23,135 nt of DNA from Paramacrobiotus richtersi (GCA_034698045.1 JAQGAU010000859.1:1-23135), one strand, 5' to 3'. Counted from the first letter of the stretch, positions 1 through 8,998 are shown. Notes: generated by a model not told the origin, from the sequence alone. Program-made: numbers and translations.

Positions 1-343
1 TCTCTCATACGATGCTTTGTGAAATGCAGACCCATATCGTGGCCGGCGCCACTCGAACGGCGCTAATCCAAGTTAACTCTAAAGCGTTAACTCCCATTAT
101 CGATTCTAGCAGTGAATAAAAGCCGCTTGGATGTTGCTTAAGTGGCGTTGACTTCTGACTATAATCCACAACAAGACCTTCGATAGTACAGTCAGCTCCT
201 CTAAGTTTAATAATACTGGAGCATTCTGCAGTGGGGGCAATTTTGAACAACGAGGGTTCGATATTAATCCCAAATCTGCCACCTCGAAGCAATTCCTGGA
301 GATTGTTTGGATATGGAACAGGCGTTAGGTTATCCGTTTCCAT
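1..343 (-). CDS. 5' part of a kinase-like gene, paralogue of the 4632-6824 gene (partial)
   Basis: This minus-strand frame starts at an ATG at 343 and stops at a TGA at 5-7. Residues 16-60 align with residues 14-60 of the tandem kinase-like protein at 4632-6824. The shared motif is L-L/W-L-R-G-G-R-F-G-I, followed by a pattern ending L-R-G-x-x-x-T-[IV]-E. In the better-preserved copy this stretch is the remnant of a kinase N-lobe and hinge. Beyond about residue 80 the alignment weakens: the expected catalytic-loop segment (G-L-D-F-R-P in the paralogue) is not recognisable before the stop. The gene therefore either splices out before the TGA or is a decaying copy. Most of it lies beyond the left edge. 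Homology to the paralogue is seen; function is unknown. With the catalytic loop and N-lobe apparently missing, kinase activity from this part is unlikely. Confidence 0.55.
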
Positions 344-1382
344 GACACAGTCTCATGAAGGTCTTCCCGCTGCTTGCACAATGGCAAGCTGATCTGTCAA
401 CAGCATCAGGTGATACCCGCAGTTTTGTCTAATTTTACTGCAGCATCACATCCGCTCCACTGTGCAAAAATACCGCATACGGTTTTTAAATATTATACAT
501 ATTTACATACGTACATATATTTCAGTACGGCATCGATTTCCGAACCGCTGAAGTAAATACTAATTTGGATTTTGCGTATCACTATAGAATATCTGCTTGA
601 AGCGGCCTGAGATGAATACCGTAGAACCCAGGAAACCAAGCTAAAAAGCAGCACACACGAATAATCTTTCATAACAGCGTGCGGTTAAACTTAGCTAAGC
701 TCGCAGTCATAGCAAAGCCATTCAGTAATGTGCCACTTTTATACGCTCTGTGTTTAAGCTGGTTTTTCACTTGTACGAACCATTGCGGTACTTTTACAGT
801 ACTGGAGCGCCGGAGCCGGTAAAACCATGTTGCGTTGACGCACTGTCGATCATATCGATAATCAAGCGAGCGAAGCGAGCGTTTTTTAAGTTTCAAACGA
901 AAGACTGGCTCCTGTAACGGCTGGTACCCAGTCTGGGATCTCTGACGTCACACCCGACGGACCGGACCGACCGACCGCGCTCGCTTGATTTCAAGGGCGA
1001 ACGAAGAGAGACCTTCACTGGTAATAAACATGATAACGAGTTTTCTTGCTCACAGGCTAAAAGTGCGACCGCTGAAACGATTGGAATGCGAGTTGTCCTA
1101 CAACGATCGGTATAATTCACAGCAATTTGAACTGCACTAATACTGGTCTTCCACGTAAACGTATAGGAAGCATGAAGGCGACGGCAGCGCACAGATTTCT
1201 CCACAGACTACCGTTGCAGTGCAAATTGTGGTCGTGCACAGATATACCAACTTACACCAAGCCTTGGATGATTGTTCAATCCATATTCCTCCTCACTATA
1301 GTGTGAATCCTAATTTGTTATGTTAAAATTATGGACTGATGTTTCCCCGTACACATAAAAAAGTGACATTATTCTGCTTAGT
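344..1382. other. Divergent intergenic region with a 13-bp inverted repeat
   Basis: This is about 1 kb between the minus-strand gene ending its 5' side at 343 and the plus-strand kinase starting at 1383, so it should hold both promoters. The open frames at 374-556 (+), 669-896 (-) and 893-1204 (-) show no family resemblance and no supporting splice structure. A GC-rich patch at 860-990 has perfect 13-bp inverted arms (AATCAAGCGAGCG at 860-872 and its complement at 978-990) and a short GACCG-type tandem run at about 957-977. No clear TATA box was recognised. Confidence 0.6.
860..990. repeat. 13-bp inverted repeat enclosing 105 bp
   Basis: The arms AATCAAGCGAGCG (860-872) and CGCTCGCTTGATT (978-990) are exact reverse complements. 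The left arm continues into an imperfect palindrome (GAGCGAAGCGAGCG). The right arm is preceded by a GACCG-rich tandem tract. The size would suit a tiny non-autonomous element, but no flanking target-site duplication was identified. Confidence 0.6.
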
Positions 1383-3059
1383 ATGGAGAAACGGCAATGC
1401 CCGGAAGAAGTACCGGATGAGATTCGCGTACCGTTTGCATGTTCGTCACTGGAGCGAGGCAAATACTTACTTTCGACATCACTCGGAGACCTGTACGTTG
1501 CAGAATATGAGCAGCATTTGTACGCCATTAAACTTCTTTCTGCAACAAAAGCTCGCTTCGAAAGCATTATTTGCTTGGAAGTGAAGTACCTGAAGAGGCT
1601 GGAGCATCGCAATATAGCGAAATATTTTGGACTGGATTTCAGCCGGAAACTGCCATGGCCTGTGCTTCTAAATGAAACAGATTTCGCCAGAATAAATTAT
1701 TTCCTTACACTTCGTTATTATCCAGGTACTGCCCACCAGTTATCGTCTTCTCAGGGTATTTTACCAGTACTGTATTGACAAAATAGTATTTATCATTTAA
1801 AATAGTATGAACCGTTTGGCATCCTGCTTTCACTCACACTCACCGATGGGCCAACACTGTCCCCCTCGGCAATAGTGCCCAGAGGACCTGAAAACAAATG
1901 CCCCACCCTGATCTTATTTTTCCTAGCCGGCATTCCATGTCCGTCTTTCAAGACACTTTTCACGTTCACCTGGCTGGATTTTTTTAATTGTATCGAATTT
2001 TTTCACGGCAAAATTTTCCCTAAGAACCAAATGCGTAGTTAGCAGGAAAGTTTGACGCGGTCTATTTCTGCTAGTCCGGCCATTTGAAACGGAGCCATGA
2101 ATATTATCCCAAGCGCAGTTTCAGTGCCGGGGAGAAAGTTTTGCCGCTGGAAGTGATGCGGGTCAAGCAATACCAAAGAACTGTACAGATATGTCATTTG
2201 AGAGGGTGCATTACATATTGCCGGTTAACATGTGTCTTCAAACGCTAGTTTTGGAAAACTGCAGGGCCTGACATTACTTTGAAAAATACACAATATCGCA
2301 CGTGCAAGATTTCTAGCTAAGCCTGTGACATATAATGCAGATACGTAAAGCTCTTTCACAATAATGAAAAATAAACACTGCCAACAGATAACGAATTGGT
2401 CATTATTTGTAGGAAATGATTTAAGTCTTTGGGCAAAAGAACGTCAAAAGTCCTCGCCAAACCATCAGTATTTACAACGTTTCCTGCGCGATCTACTGCA
2501 TGGACTGCAGTACCTTCACTCTCATGAACTGAGCATCATCCACTGCGACATTAAGCCAGCCAATTTGGTACTTGAGTCTGACTCTGTAGAGGCGCGTGTT
2601 GTTATAATCGATTTTGACGGGGTGGCCTTCTACCGTCAACTTAAAACGGAAAGCCGAACAGCAGCCTTCACACCGCACTATGCCCCACCGGAACTCTTTT
2701 TTGGTATGATCGACGACCTTCTTCCCGGAAAAGCTGTCGAAATAGGAGGAAAAATCGATGTGTGGAGCGTCGGATGTGTCGCCATTCAACTGTGCACCGG
2801 AGACCGCCCTATCATACGCAAATACATAAATGGCGTTCTAGGCGAACCGTTAGAGTCTTGTATGCACATTACGATGAGCCTCACGACCGGTATAGCAAGG
2901 TTAGATCTCCCTGATCTTGACAAGAACGATCCGTGGAATCGACGACTAATCGACTTCATTTCTAAATGTTTGGAATACGACACACACGTAAGAAAGTCTA
3001 TCGAGGAACTGCTTGACCACGAATACGTTATCACGCCATATGAACAGCCATACGCCTGA
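1383..3059 (+). CDS. Divergent Ser/Thr protein kinase, two exons
   Basis: The exons are 1383-1725 and 2413-3059, with a 687-bp intron (CCAG|GTACTG to TTTGTAG|GA). Joined, they give 329 residues in phase, and the joint restores the hinge Y-Y-P-G-N-D-L-S-L-W. Kinase landmarks are the beta3 lysine K50 (L-Y-A-I-K), the alphaC glutamate E66, the catalytic loop H158-C-D-I-K-P-A-N165 with D160, K162 and N165, the metal-binding D181, an A-P-P-E motif and an alphaF D-V-W-S-V-G. Three things are unusual. The glycine-rich loop has lost its glycines (S-T-S-L-G-D-L-Y-V), HRD is HCD, and DFG is DFD. The residues needed for phosphotransfer are nevertheless present, so it is probably active. No other domain is seen, and it could be cytosolic. 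It lies divergent to the left-edge gene and convergent with the peptidase-like gene. Its N-lobe is duplicated as a pseudogene near 7.8 kb. The kinase subfamily is not assigned. Confidence 0.85.
1726..2412 (+). other. Intron 1 of the plus-strand kinase gene
   Basis: This 687-bp intron is bounded by CAG|GTACTG and a TTATTTGTAG acceptor, and interrupts the hinge after phase position 1. No coding or RNA feature was recognised inside it. Confidence 0.75.
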
Positions 3060-3139
3060 CCGCAATTTAGAAATTTTCATGATATGATGCCTGCGCGCAA
3101 TTTTTGGAGGAACACTTAGATTAGTCCTGTTATGGATTA

Positions 3140-3463
3140 CTATTCTGGATAACGATCTATACAGGACGACATACTGCTTTGTAAACACACTGCATTTACC
3201 GTGACGACCGTACTAAATTGGCTATCGTACAGTTTATGGCCTAACTGTATTTGTGCCGCTGAGCACATCCCACATAGTTGCTTTCGTAGTTTCATTACGA
3301 CGTATTCAGTGATTATGTTAGCTAAATCCCCATCCACCACGTGACCGAAAGAACACACACACGCAGAACCAGCAGCAACGATGTTCCCGTCGACAACAAA
3401 CGCCCTCTCTGGGCACTGTTTTCCGGAAAGATTTGTACTCTCCAAAAACTTCTGTCTGGCCAT
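3140..3463 (-). CDS. Small hypothetical cysteine-rich ORF
   Basis: The frame starts at an ATG at 3463 (an adjacent in-frame upstream start is possible at 3466) and runs about 107 codons to a TAG at 3140. It contains eight cysteines, including close pairs (A-C-V-C and C-G-M-C), but no signal peptide and no family I recognise. It lies in the roughly 500-bp gap between the convergent ends of the kinase (3059) and the peptidase-like gene (3577). It might be a real small gene, a diverged exon, or chance. No splice model or homology supports it. Confidence 0.3.
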   Translation of the reverse strand: MARQKFLESTNLSGKQCPERAFVVDGNIVAAGSACVCSFGHVVDGDLANIITEYVVMKLRKQLCGMCSAAQIQLGHKLYDSQFSTVVTVNAVCLQSSMSSCIDRYPE

Positions 3464-3576
3464 CAAAAAAATACAATGTTAAAGTTATAAGGTGTATCAG
3501 GCAATGATCGGTAATTACAGCGCTGAGACAATACTCGAAGTAATTAGCTATATTTACTACAGGATAAAAACTACAC

Positions 3577-4428
3577 TTAGTCTAACGTCATATCAAGCAC
3601 GGTATTAGGCAGTGTAGTCTGAAGCTCGGCAGTCCTCCGGCAGTATTTCTCGCAACGGTACACCATACTACGCCTGCGAACTTGAGCACCCTCAAAGACT
3701 TTGTCCATACGCCAGTCGTTGAGCTTCCAATCCCAACTTTGTATGAAATCCGAGTACGACCATTCATACAAAATTCCGTTGCCGCTGGTGCAAAAGAGAA
3801 CGCGACTTTCATTCGTTGATCCAATGAAGCCATGTACTATAGTAACATGAAGTGCCGGTACGTAATCGGGTATGCCTTCCGCCTGAAGAGCCTGTTTGGC
3901 AGATGGCTCGATTTTGTAGCGCCCGCTCTGCGTCATGACCAGCACTGGTCGTTGAGCCTCTAGTTCTGCTTGAATGTCACTCCATGCCGCATCCTCTTTA
4001 ACAACATACTCGTAATCATCCTCAAATGTATTCATCCAGTCCACGAGTTCCGGAAATGCTGCGCCCACAGGTTGTAGGCCCTTGGTAAATGCGGCAAGCA
4101 TTTGTTCATTACTCAGCATACTGTAAGCCATTTGGAGCACGAACTCATCTCTGATACGCAACTCAGGCATTAGCTCTCTGAGTAAGTCACAATATTTCCT
4201 TTGAAGCGGTTTTCCTGGTTCCAGAGCCTTCGGGCACTTGTGAATCAATGCTCCTGCATCCGCGATGTTAAATTTCGGAGCCTGAAAATGGGCAAGGAGA
4301 CGAATACCACAGCTGGCATTATTGCTCCAGGATATCTTGCTGTCTTCTGTTTCGCTGTCCGTGTGCCGTGGCAGTAAGTTGTTTGATCTCAGGTTGATAA
4401 TAAGGGGCCGCTGGCACACTGGAAACAT
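3577..4428 (-). CDS. Papain-fold (C39-like) cysteine peptidase-like protein
   Basis: This is an uninterrupted 283-codon frame with an ATG in a good context (AACCATGT). Three elements in order suggest a C39-type papain fold. A cysteine at the start of a helix, after S-W-S-N-N-A-S-C-G-I near residue 40, would be the nucleophile. A histidine comes in a strand reading P-A-L-H-V-T-I-V-H-G-F-I-G near residue 195. A following beta hairpin, S-G-N-G-I-L-Y-E-W-S-Y-S-D-F, resembles the acidic or amide third position of that family. The order and spacing fit the family, but sequence identity is low, so the activity is inferred. There is no signal peptide or membrane segment. The gene begins 203 bp after the stop of the same-strand tandem kinase gene, and an in-phase intron could fuse the two. 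Papain-like domains of this type are commoner in bacteria than in animals, so acquisition by transfer is possible but unproven. Confidence 0.6.
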   Translation of the reverse strand: MFPVCQRPLIINLRSNNLLPRHTDSETEDSKISWSNNASCGIRLLAHFQAPKFNIADAGALIHKCPKALEPGKPLQRKYCDLLRELMPELRIRDEFVLQMAYSMLSNEQMLAAFTKGLQPVGAAFPELVDWMNTFEDDYEYVVKEDAAWSDIQAELEAQRPVLVMTQSGRYKIEPSAKQALQAEGIPDYVPALHVTIVHGFIGSTNESRVLFCTSGNGILYEWSYSDFIQSWDWKLNDWRMDKVFEGAQVRRRSMVYRCEKYCRRTAELQTTLPNTVLDMTLD

Positions 4429-4631
4429 GGTTAATGCACTGATTAGAGGTCAACGGAATGCATAAACTTCGGAGTATTAAGCAAAACATCCAAGCTGAAC
4501 GCGTCAGTCTACACTTTTTCAATTTGTTGACTTGTTGTCTTACTTCGGCTTGGATATGATATGATTACAATGCGTTCGAATGAGCCACAAGGTCAACAGC
4601 TGTTTACGTTTCATCAACAGCTGTTCAGATT

Positions 4632-6824
4632 TCACCTACTTCCATCAACATATCTAACTTCCGGATCACAAAGCATCCACGGATCGACAAGTAAGTCTTT
4701 GGCTGTCAGCCTTTGTAGTGGATCGTCTATTAAACATCTGCCAATAAACTCCTTCAAACTCTGTGTCAGACTACTCGGAACTTGCGGTTTGCCGCCAGTT
4801 TTTATGAATGTTTCCAAACGCACTGCGTCGTTCTCGATCTCTTCGTCATGCTGCGACTCATTATGTTTGCTGATGCGATTCTTCATAATCTCAAAAATGT
4901 CGCCATTTGGCTTCACAAAGGAAAGAGTCCGGTGCGCAGCCAGATACACAAATGTGCATCCCATACTCCATATGTCGGCCTTTCCACGAACCCCTGCTTG
5001 CCCTTTAGATTCGTTAACGTCAAAACGACTCTCCGGGAACCTATCAGACACGTCTCTTCTTCTCTCCGGAGAAAGATAGGCAAACGTACCCACTGGAACA
5101 GAATCATCCAGGTCACCGATTTTGGCTTGTAGATCATTGTTGGAGTCCAGTCCTACTAAAACTTTGTCAGGGTTGATGTCACCATGGAAGATCCCTCTGC
5201 CATGAATGTATGCAACGCCGGCCACGATGTCCTTCGTCAGTTTGTGCAGTGCACACAAATCCGGCGTCGTGTCTTTGAATAGTTGTGCGAGGTTTCCCAC
5301 TACAGAAAGCAGTGCTTTTTAATATTAATAAAAAAATCAAACTGAAAAGAAACTTAATCGTCTTTTGAATGATCCGTTAAGGTTGCCGAATTTTCGACGC
5401 CATGAAACGTACATCTTAGATATTAGGTTCTCGTATTCTAATGTCGATTCTACTATCGATTTTAACAATTCGATAAGTAATTAAAAAGTAACAATGAAGA
5501 CTTTCAATCAAAAGCTAAAACTGCAGACTTACTCTGACACCACTCCATTAAAACAACAACAACCGCGTCGGGTGATCTGTAGAACATTTCAAAGTGGTAA
5601 TAGCGGACCACATTTTCATGGATAAAATTTTGCAGAACGAGCAGCCTTTTCCATCTGGCTTGGAAGAGCTCGAAACTCGCATCAGTTCTGCCCGGCAGCA
5701 TTTTTTTATCAGCATTTTTTTCAATCGTAATTTCTTTAAGCACATAGTACAAAATGTTCGGTTCTTTCGCGCTCTTGTGATAGTTTCCCTTCACAAGAAA
5801 AACGGATGCACGAAACGGCAGGGACAACTGGCGCACTTGGTTCATAACGACAGAATGGTTGTGGATCATCATTGTCCATGTCCTCACGGGAGACTTCGGA
5901 CTACCTAAATCGGCGATGCTTGATTCTTATTCAGTAAATAAGCTCTCTGTTCAATTACTTTATCTTGATATTACAATGAGCTTCGATGCCGGTCTCACCT
6001 GGCAACTTTTCAGCCTCCATCTGCGGATCTGTCATCACACTGCAACAAAACGAGCGTGTCCGCCTTAGCACCTGACTTTCGTTCACCAGCCTATGCAGAA
6101 AGTCGATACTAGTCCGCTGTTTCGGGTTTAATTTGAAGCAGTCCGTGAAAAACCATTCAAGCATTGGATCGCTTTCGCAGCATTCCAAGTACTCCGGATA
6201 CAGATCTCCGTTACCAACCATAACTGTAATAGCGGTAACGGGATTTTTATGCTTATTAAGCAGGCAACGTTTTCCTTCTACATTAGCAACGTAGTACTGC
6301 GGATCTTTTTGGGACAGAATGTACAAGCATAAGCATCCAAAGCTCCAGATATCAGAAAGTTTGAGAGCGACTTGGTCGTCTGCGTCAACGCCCTGAATTA
6401 CTTCGGGCGCGCAATAAAGTAAAAATCGAGCGGCTCCCGTGCTGTCGTGTTTCCCCATCAATCCGTTAATTTCTGTGTCCACTCTCTTGGAAAGCACGAC
6501 GCCAACAGGGGTGGAATACACTCTGCTAGGTCGGAAATCGAGCCCATAAACTCCGTTATTATGGAGAAGTTCGACTGACGCTACTGTCGAATTTATGAGC
6601 GTAAGGGGATCAGTCGGTTCAGTCAGTAACGGAAAGAAATCACCAAAATGTGCAACTATTTCTTCGACAGTACGACAATGCCCCCTAAGGTTAGCTAAAG
6701 AGACGCGTTCCGCTGACCATACATTTTGGAACAAAATGCGCTTGACGTGTATCCCAAACCTTCCGCCGCGTAACCATTCAGCAAGGCTGCTTTTATCGTC
6801 AACGGAAAAGCTCTTCGGATCCAT
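4632..6824 (-). CDS. Tandem pseudokinase-kinase protein, three exons
   Basis: The exons are 6824-5999, 5904-5533 and 5299-4632. The introns (94 and 233 bp) have strong sites (CCAG|GTGAGA to GATTTAG; CAGA|GTAAGT to TTTCTGTAG) and all phases match, giving 621 residues. Domain 1 (about 15-250) is a kinase C-lobe with only a stub of N-lobe. Its loop reads G-L-D96-F-R-P-S-R, it has no DFG, and it keeps A-P-E (139-141), S-D-I-W-S-F-G (157-163) and the late arginine R237. Domain 2 (about 297-615) has a beta3 lysine K332 (Y-V-L-K-E-I), a hinge formed across the second splice (M-E-W-C-Q-M-G-N-L-A), catalytic loop H438-G-D-I-N-P-D-K445, D-L-D at 462-464 and S-P-E. The catalytic Asp is kept, but the loop Lys and metal-binding Asn are swapped (N442, K445) and no alphaC Glu is obvious. 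Both domains look catalytically impaired, suggesting a regulatory or scaffold role. A pseudokinase followed by a kinase recalls GCN2, but no RWD or HisRS-like part is seen. Confidence 0.8.
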
Positions 6825-7154
6825 TGTTCATCTCATCCACGCCATTCCGGCTTGTTCAACCCTCAGCCGAACAGAAATGTTACAGTTGCATTCTTTAGTT
6901 TAGTTGATCACCTCCAGCGCAACGAAGACTCCAGAAATGCATGCAGCTGAAAAGAAAACACGATCGAGTGTATAACTTTCGAATATCGATAACCAGATAA
7001 CCATCAGAAACAAGCTGCATTATAGATGATAAATCTACAAACAAGGCAGTTTACAACAGTATAGTGGCATTACTGTTAAGAATAAGCAAAGCCGAAACAC
7101 AGCATTACCGCGCATACGGAAGATTTTCAACTAGTACCAAAGCATGCACGCAAC
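6825..7154. other. Upstream region of the tandem kinase gene
   Basis: This is the likely promoter and 5' leader of the minus-strand gene starting at 6824, whose ATG lies in the context AACAATGGA. It is moderately AT-rich. No recognisable element, RNA or ORF was found. Confidence 0.45.
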
Positions 7155-7400
7155 CTAGAATCGCTTTAGTACAGCTTCTCGTTTGCCGATTTGCACGGTA
7201 TAAGTAGGAACTGTACCAGTGAAAGCAGTAAAGCCGGTTAATAATAAATACGACGAGTAGTTTCCCCGGTTGAAGTGCGACAGATCAAACGCTTTTACTG
7301 GTGGAAGCACGCCGCTGCACGTGTTCGTGTACTGGCTGCCACACGCTGCAGAGTACAGACAGCGTTTTCCGGTGGCAGGTCTAAAACATGGCAATGGCAT
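7155..7400 (-). CDS. Hypothetical exon or short ORF with four cysteines
   Basis: This 81-codon minus-strand frame starts at an ATG at 7400 and ends in TAG. The first third has four cysteines (residues 5, 14, 20 and 28). The rest is a beta-like stretch rich in aromatic and hydroxyl residues (Y-S-S-Y-L-L-L-T-G-F-T-A-F-T-G-T-V-P-T-Y). The composition looks like a folded extracellular domain rather than random translation, but no family is recognised. A possible acceptor (CATGTTTTAG) lies close to the start, so it may be the terminal exon of a lost or unrecognised gene. Confidence 0.3.
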   Translation of the reverse strand: MPLPCFRPATGKRCLYSAACGSQYTNTCSGVLPPVKAFDLSHFNRGNYSSYLLLTGFTAFTGTVPTYTVQIGKREAVLKRF

Positions 7401-7699
7401 TAGCCACTGGCAATGCCAACTGGCACCGGAAAACCTGGCAATGCCAAAAATTCCATGCTTTTCTCGATTAATGTCTTTAATGTATTAGACCCTGCCGTTT
7501 TCCGGTTCTCAGCTAACGTTTCGCGTAAATGTGCTAGAACATACGATGCAGCAGTTAGACGCGTAGACACATAGCTCACTGCAGAAAGACGCGGTGCAAA
7601 ATGTTGTCGGACATAGCCATGCCAAACGTGAATGGGTTTAACCGTTTATGTTCCCACATTCATTCGGCTGGATCTGTGCTTAACTTGCTTAATTTGGCA

Positions 7700-7957
7700 A
7701 AAATACCAAAAAATGCATCGCAGCAATGTCTGCGTGCCTTTACATGTTATCTAGTGCACCGGAAACATTTCCTTTCACCAAGCTCTGTCGATATCTATGT
7801 CCCAAACTATAAGCCGCAATTGTACGCCGCTAAAATTCTTTCGGCAAAAAGAACCCGCTTCGAGTTTGTTTGGAAGTGATGCACCTCAGGAGGCTGTAGC
7901 TTCGTAATAATATATAGTGAAAAATTTTGGACTGGAATTTTAGCCGGAAACTGCACC
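7700..7957 (+). pseudogene. Degenerate N-lobe copy of the plus-strand kinase
   Basis: The sequence aligns with the first exon of the kinase at 1383-3059 from about its residue 12 to residue 90. Shared peptide anchors are Y-x-x-x-L-Y-A-[IA]-K-[LI]-L-S-A and R-F-E. The nucleotides continue to match through the parent K-Y-F-G-L-D-F-S-R-K-L, where this copy carries a TGA (7877-7879) and several small shifts. The match ends at about 7955, well before the parent splice donor. Only the N-lobe survives, so no kinase can be made. It lies at the left boundary of the CNNM-defensin duplication array. Confidence 0.85.
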
Positions 7958-7979
7958 ATACTACGCCTTACTACTAATT

Positions 7980-8183
7980 ACCTTTCAACGCCTTTTGTTT
8001 TCACCTTGTTGGCACTGTTTGTGTATACCTACGTACCGTTTTAAACTGCCATGCAGCAGCGCACTTTTTGAGCATTTGAGAGCAGTGCTATCCAGATAAC
8101 TCCCGAAATTAATGGGAAAAACCAGATTTTGATCGCGTTTGTTAATCCATAAAATTTCTCAATCAAGACCTCGCTCTGCAGAT
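7980..8183 (+). repeat. Copy 0 of the CNNM-defensin duplication unit (spacer remnant)
   Basis: This stretch aligns with the spacer next to the defensin in copies 1, 2 and 3. Shared anchors in order are GTTTTCACCTTGT (about 7999), a CAGCAGC block (8056), an ACCAGATT-TGATCG block (about 8121) and AATCAAGACCTCGCTCTGC (about 8161). The last resembles copy 3 at about 12031. The CNNM exon and the defensin portion are missing. Copy 1 begins at once after it, marking a tail-to-head junction near 8183. Confidence 0.65.
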
Positions 8184-8369
8184 AAAACAACCGAAAATCA
8201 GCAATCTCTCACACAGTTCTGGCCGGTAACGACAAGTATGCGATTTGTAAGTAACAAGAGTTAAGAGAGACTAACTAATCCGTGCGTACATCAAATGGCC
8301 ACGATACGGATAAGCTCAACTGACGATTTTTCGTTACAAAACTTGTAAGATAAGAACGAAAATAACTGA

Positions 8370-8672
8370 TTGACAATGTTCTTTAGTCTTATTTACGTTA
8401 CTCCGGATTTATTAATTGCTCAAAGCGGAAGAATTAAACTGCTTCAGATCAGCAAACAATGGGGAAGATTCTGTGTCCAATACTTCGATGCAGACTCGCT
8501 TGCAGCACTTTTCGTTTTTTTGGAGGCGCCGTTTGTACCAGTTTTAATTGGCATACTGCAGCAAATTATCAACATGTTTGTAAAAAGCGCTGTCAAGATT
8601 TCTCTCGAAACTACTTCACCCAACCAGACTAAAATCGATTGTGCTCATGTATGTAGAAAATTCCAGAATTAA
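8370..8672 (+). other. Open frame in duplicated spacer, shared with copy 2
   Basis: About 43 codons starting T-P-D-L-L-I are alignable without any indel to 10814-10960 in copy 2. Shared residues include K-[LM]-L-Q-I, W-G-R-F-C and D-S-L-A. By hand count, differences in this stretch are mostly replacements (about 13 against 3 silent), so there is no sign of purifying selection. No homologue is recognised, and the match ends a few codons later. It is probably non-coding duplicated intron or spacer DNA. Confidence refers to the repeat relation, not to coding. Confidence 0.5.
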
Positions 8673-8695
8673 GGATCCACTTTGTTTGCCATGAA

Positions 8696-8998
8696 CTAGC
8701 GCGAGCACATGCACGTAAATGGAGTTCCAATACAACTTCCATAACCGCGGTGCCGTTCCTCGCAGTCCTTGTTGCAGTTTGTTTCGTCCAGTGTACCGTT
8801 GTTTATGGGGCATCGTACATGATCCCAAATGACGAGCAGACCTTTCCTGGCGGCCGGATGCTGTTCCGGTGGAATATGACCGGCGTCGATGGCTTCGGAG
8901 ATTGCTTCTTCACTGTCCTCTGTCATGTCTGTGTCAACAGAAGCATGTAGGCGGCCCATTGAGCACAGTACAATAACGAACATCACGTAAAACTGCAT
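8696..8998 (-). CDS. Defensin-like secreted antimicrobial peptide precursor (intact copy)
   Basis: This single exon of 100 codons runs from an ATG at 8998 to a TAG at 8696-8698. Residues 1-19 are a hydrophobic signal peptide ending G-R-L-H-A. Residues 20-50 are an acidic pro-region (D/E-rich), and processing may occur near R51-K52. The mature part has six cysteines at 63, 75, 79, 89, 96 and 98, spaced C-x11-C-x3-C-x9-C-x6-C-x1-C. That is the CxxxC/CxC signature of the CSalphabeta fold of arthropod and related defensins. A G-S-C step (residues 87-89) at the start of the gamma-core supports this. Such peptides are secreted immune effectors against microbes; the spectrum here is unknown. The fold also occurs in other small secreted peptides, so the role is inferred. 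Two degraded copies lie downstream in the array, and this is the only intact one. Confidence 0.85.
   Translation of the reverse strand: MQFYVMFVIVLCSMGRLHASVDTDMTEDSEEAISEAIDAGHIPPEQHPAARKGLLVIWDHVRCPINNGTLDETNCNKDCEERHRGYGSCIGTPFTCMCSR

Noticed and set aside
893-1204. Minus-strand 103-codon frame in the divergent intergenic region
   Set aside because: Composition follows the GC-rich repeat patch; no domain, splice site or start context supports coding.
1339-1584. Plus-strand open frame overlapping the kinase first exon
   Set aside because: Out of frame with the kinase N-lobe, which has clear motifs and a matching splice; it is a shadow.
7955-7969. 15-bp identity with 3661-3675 in the peptidase-like gene, at the end of the kinase pseudogene
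   Set aside because: Homology does not extend on either side, and a chance 15-mer match within 23 kb is not improbable.
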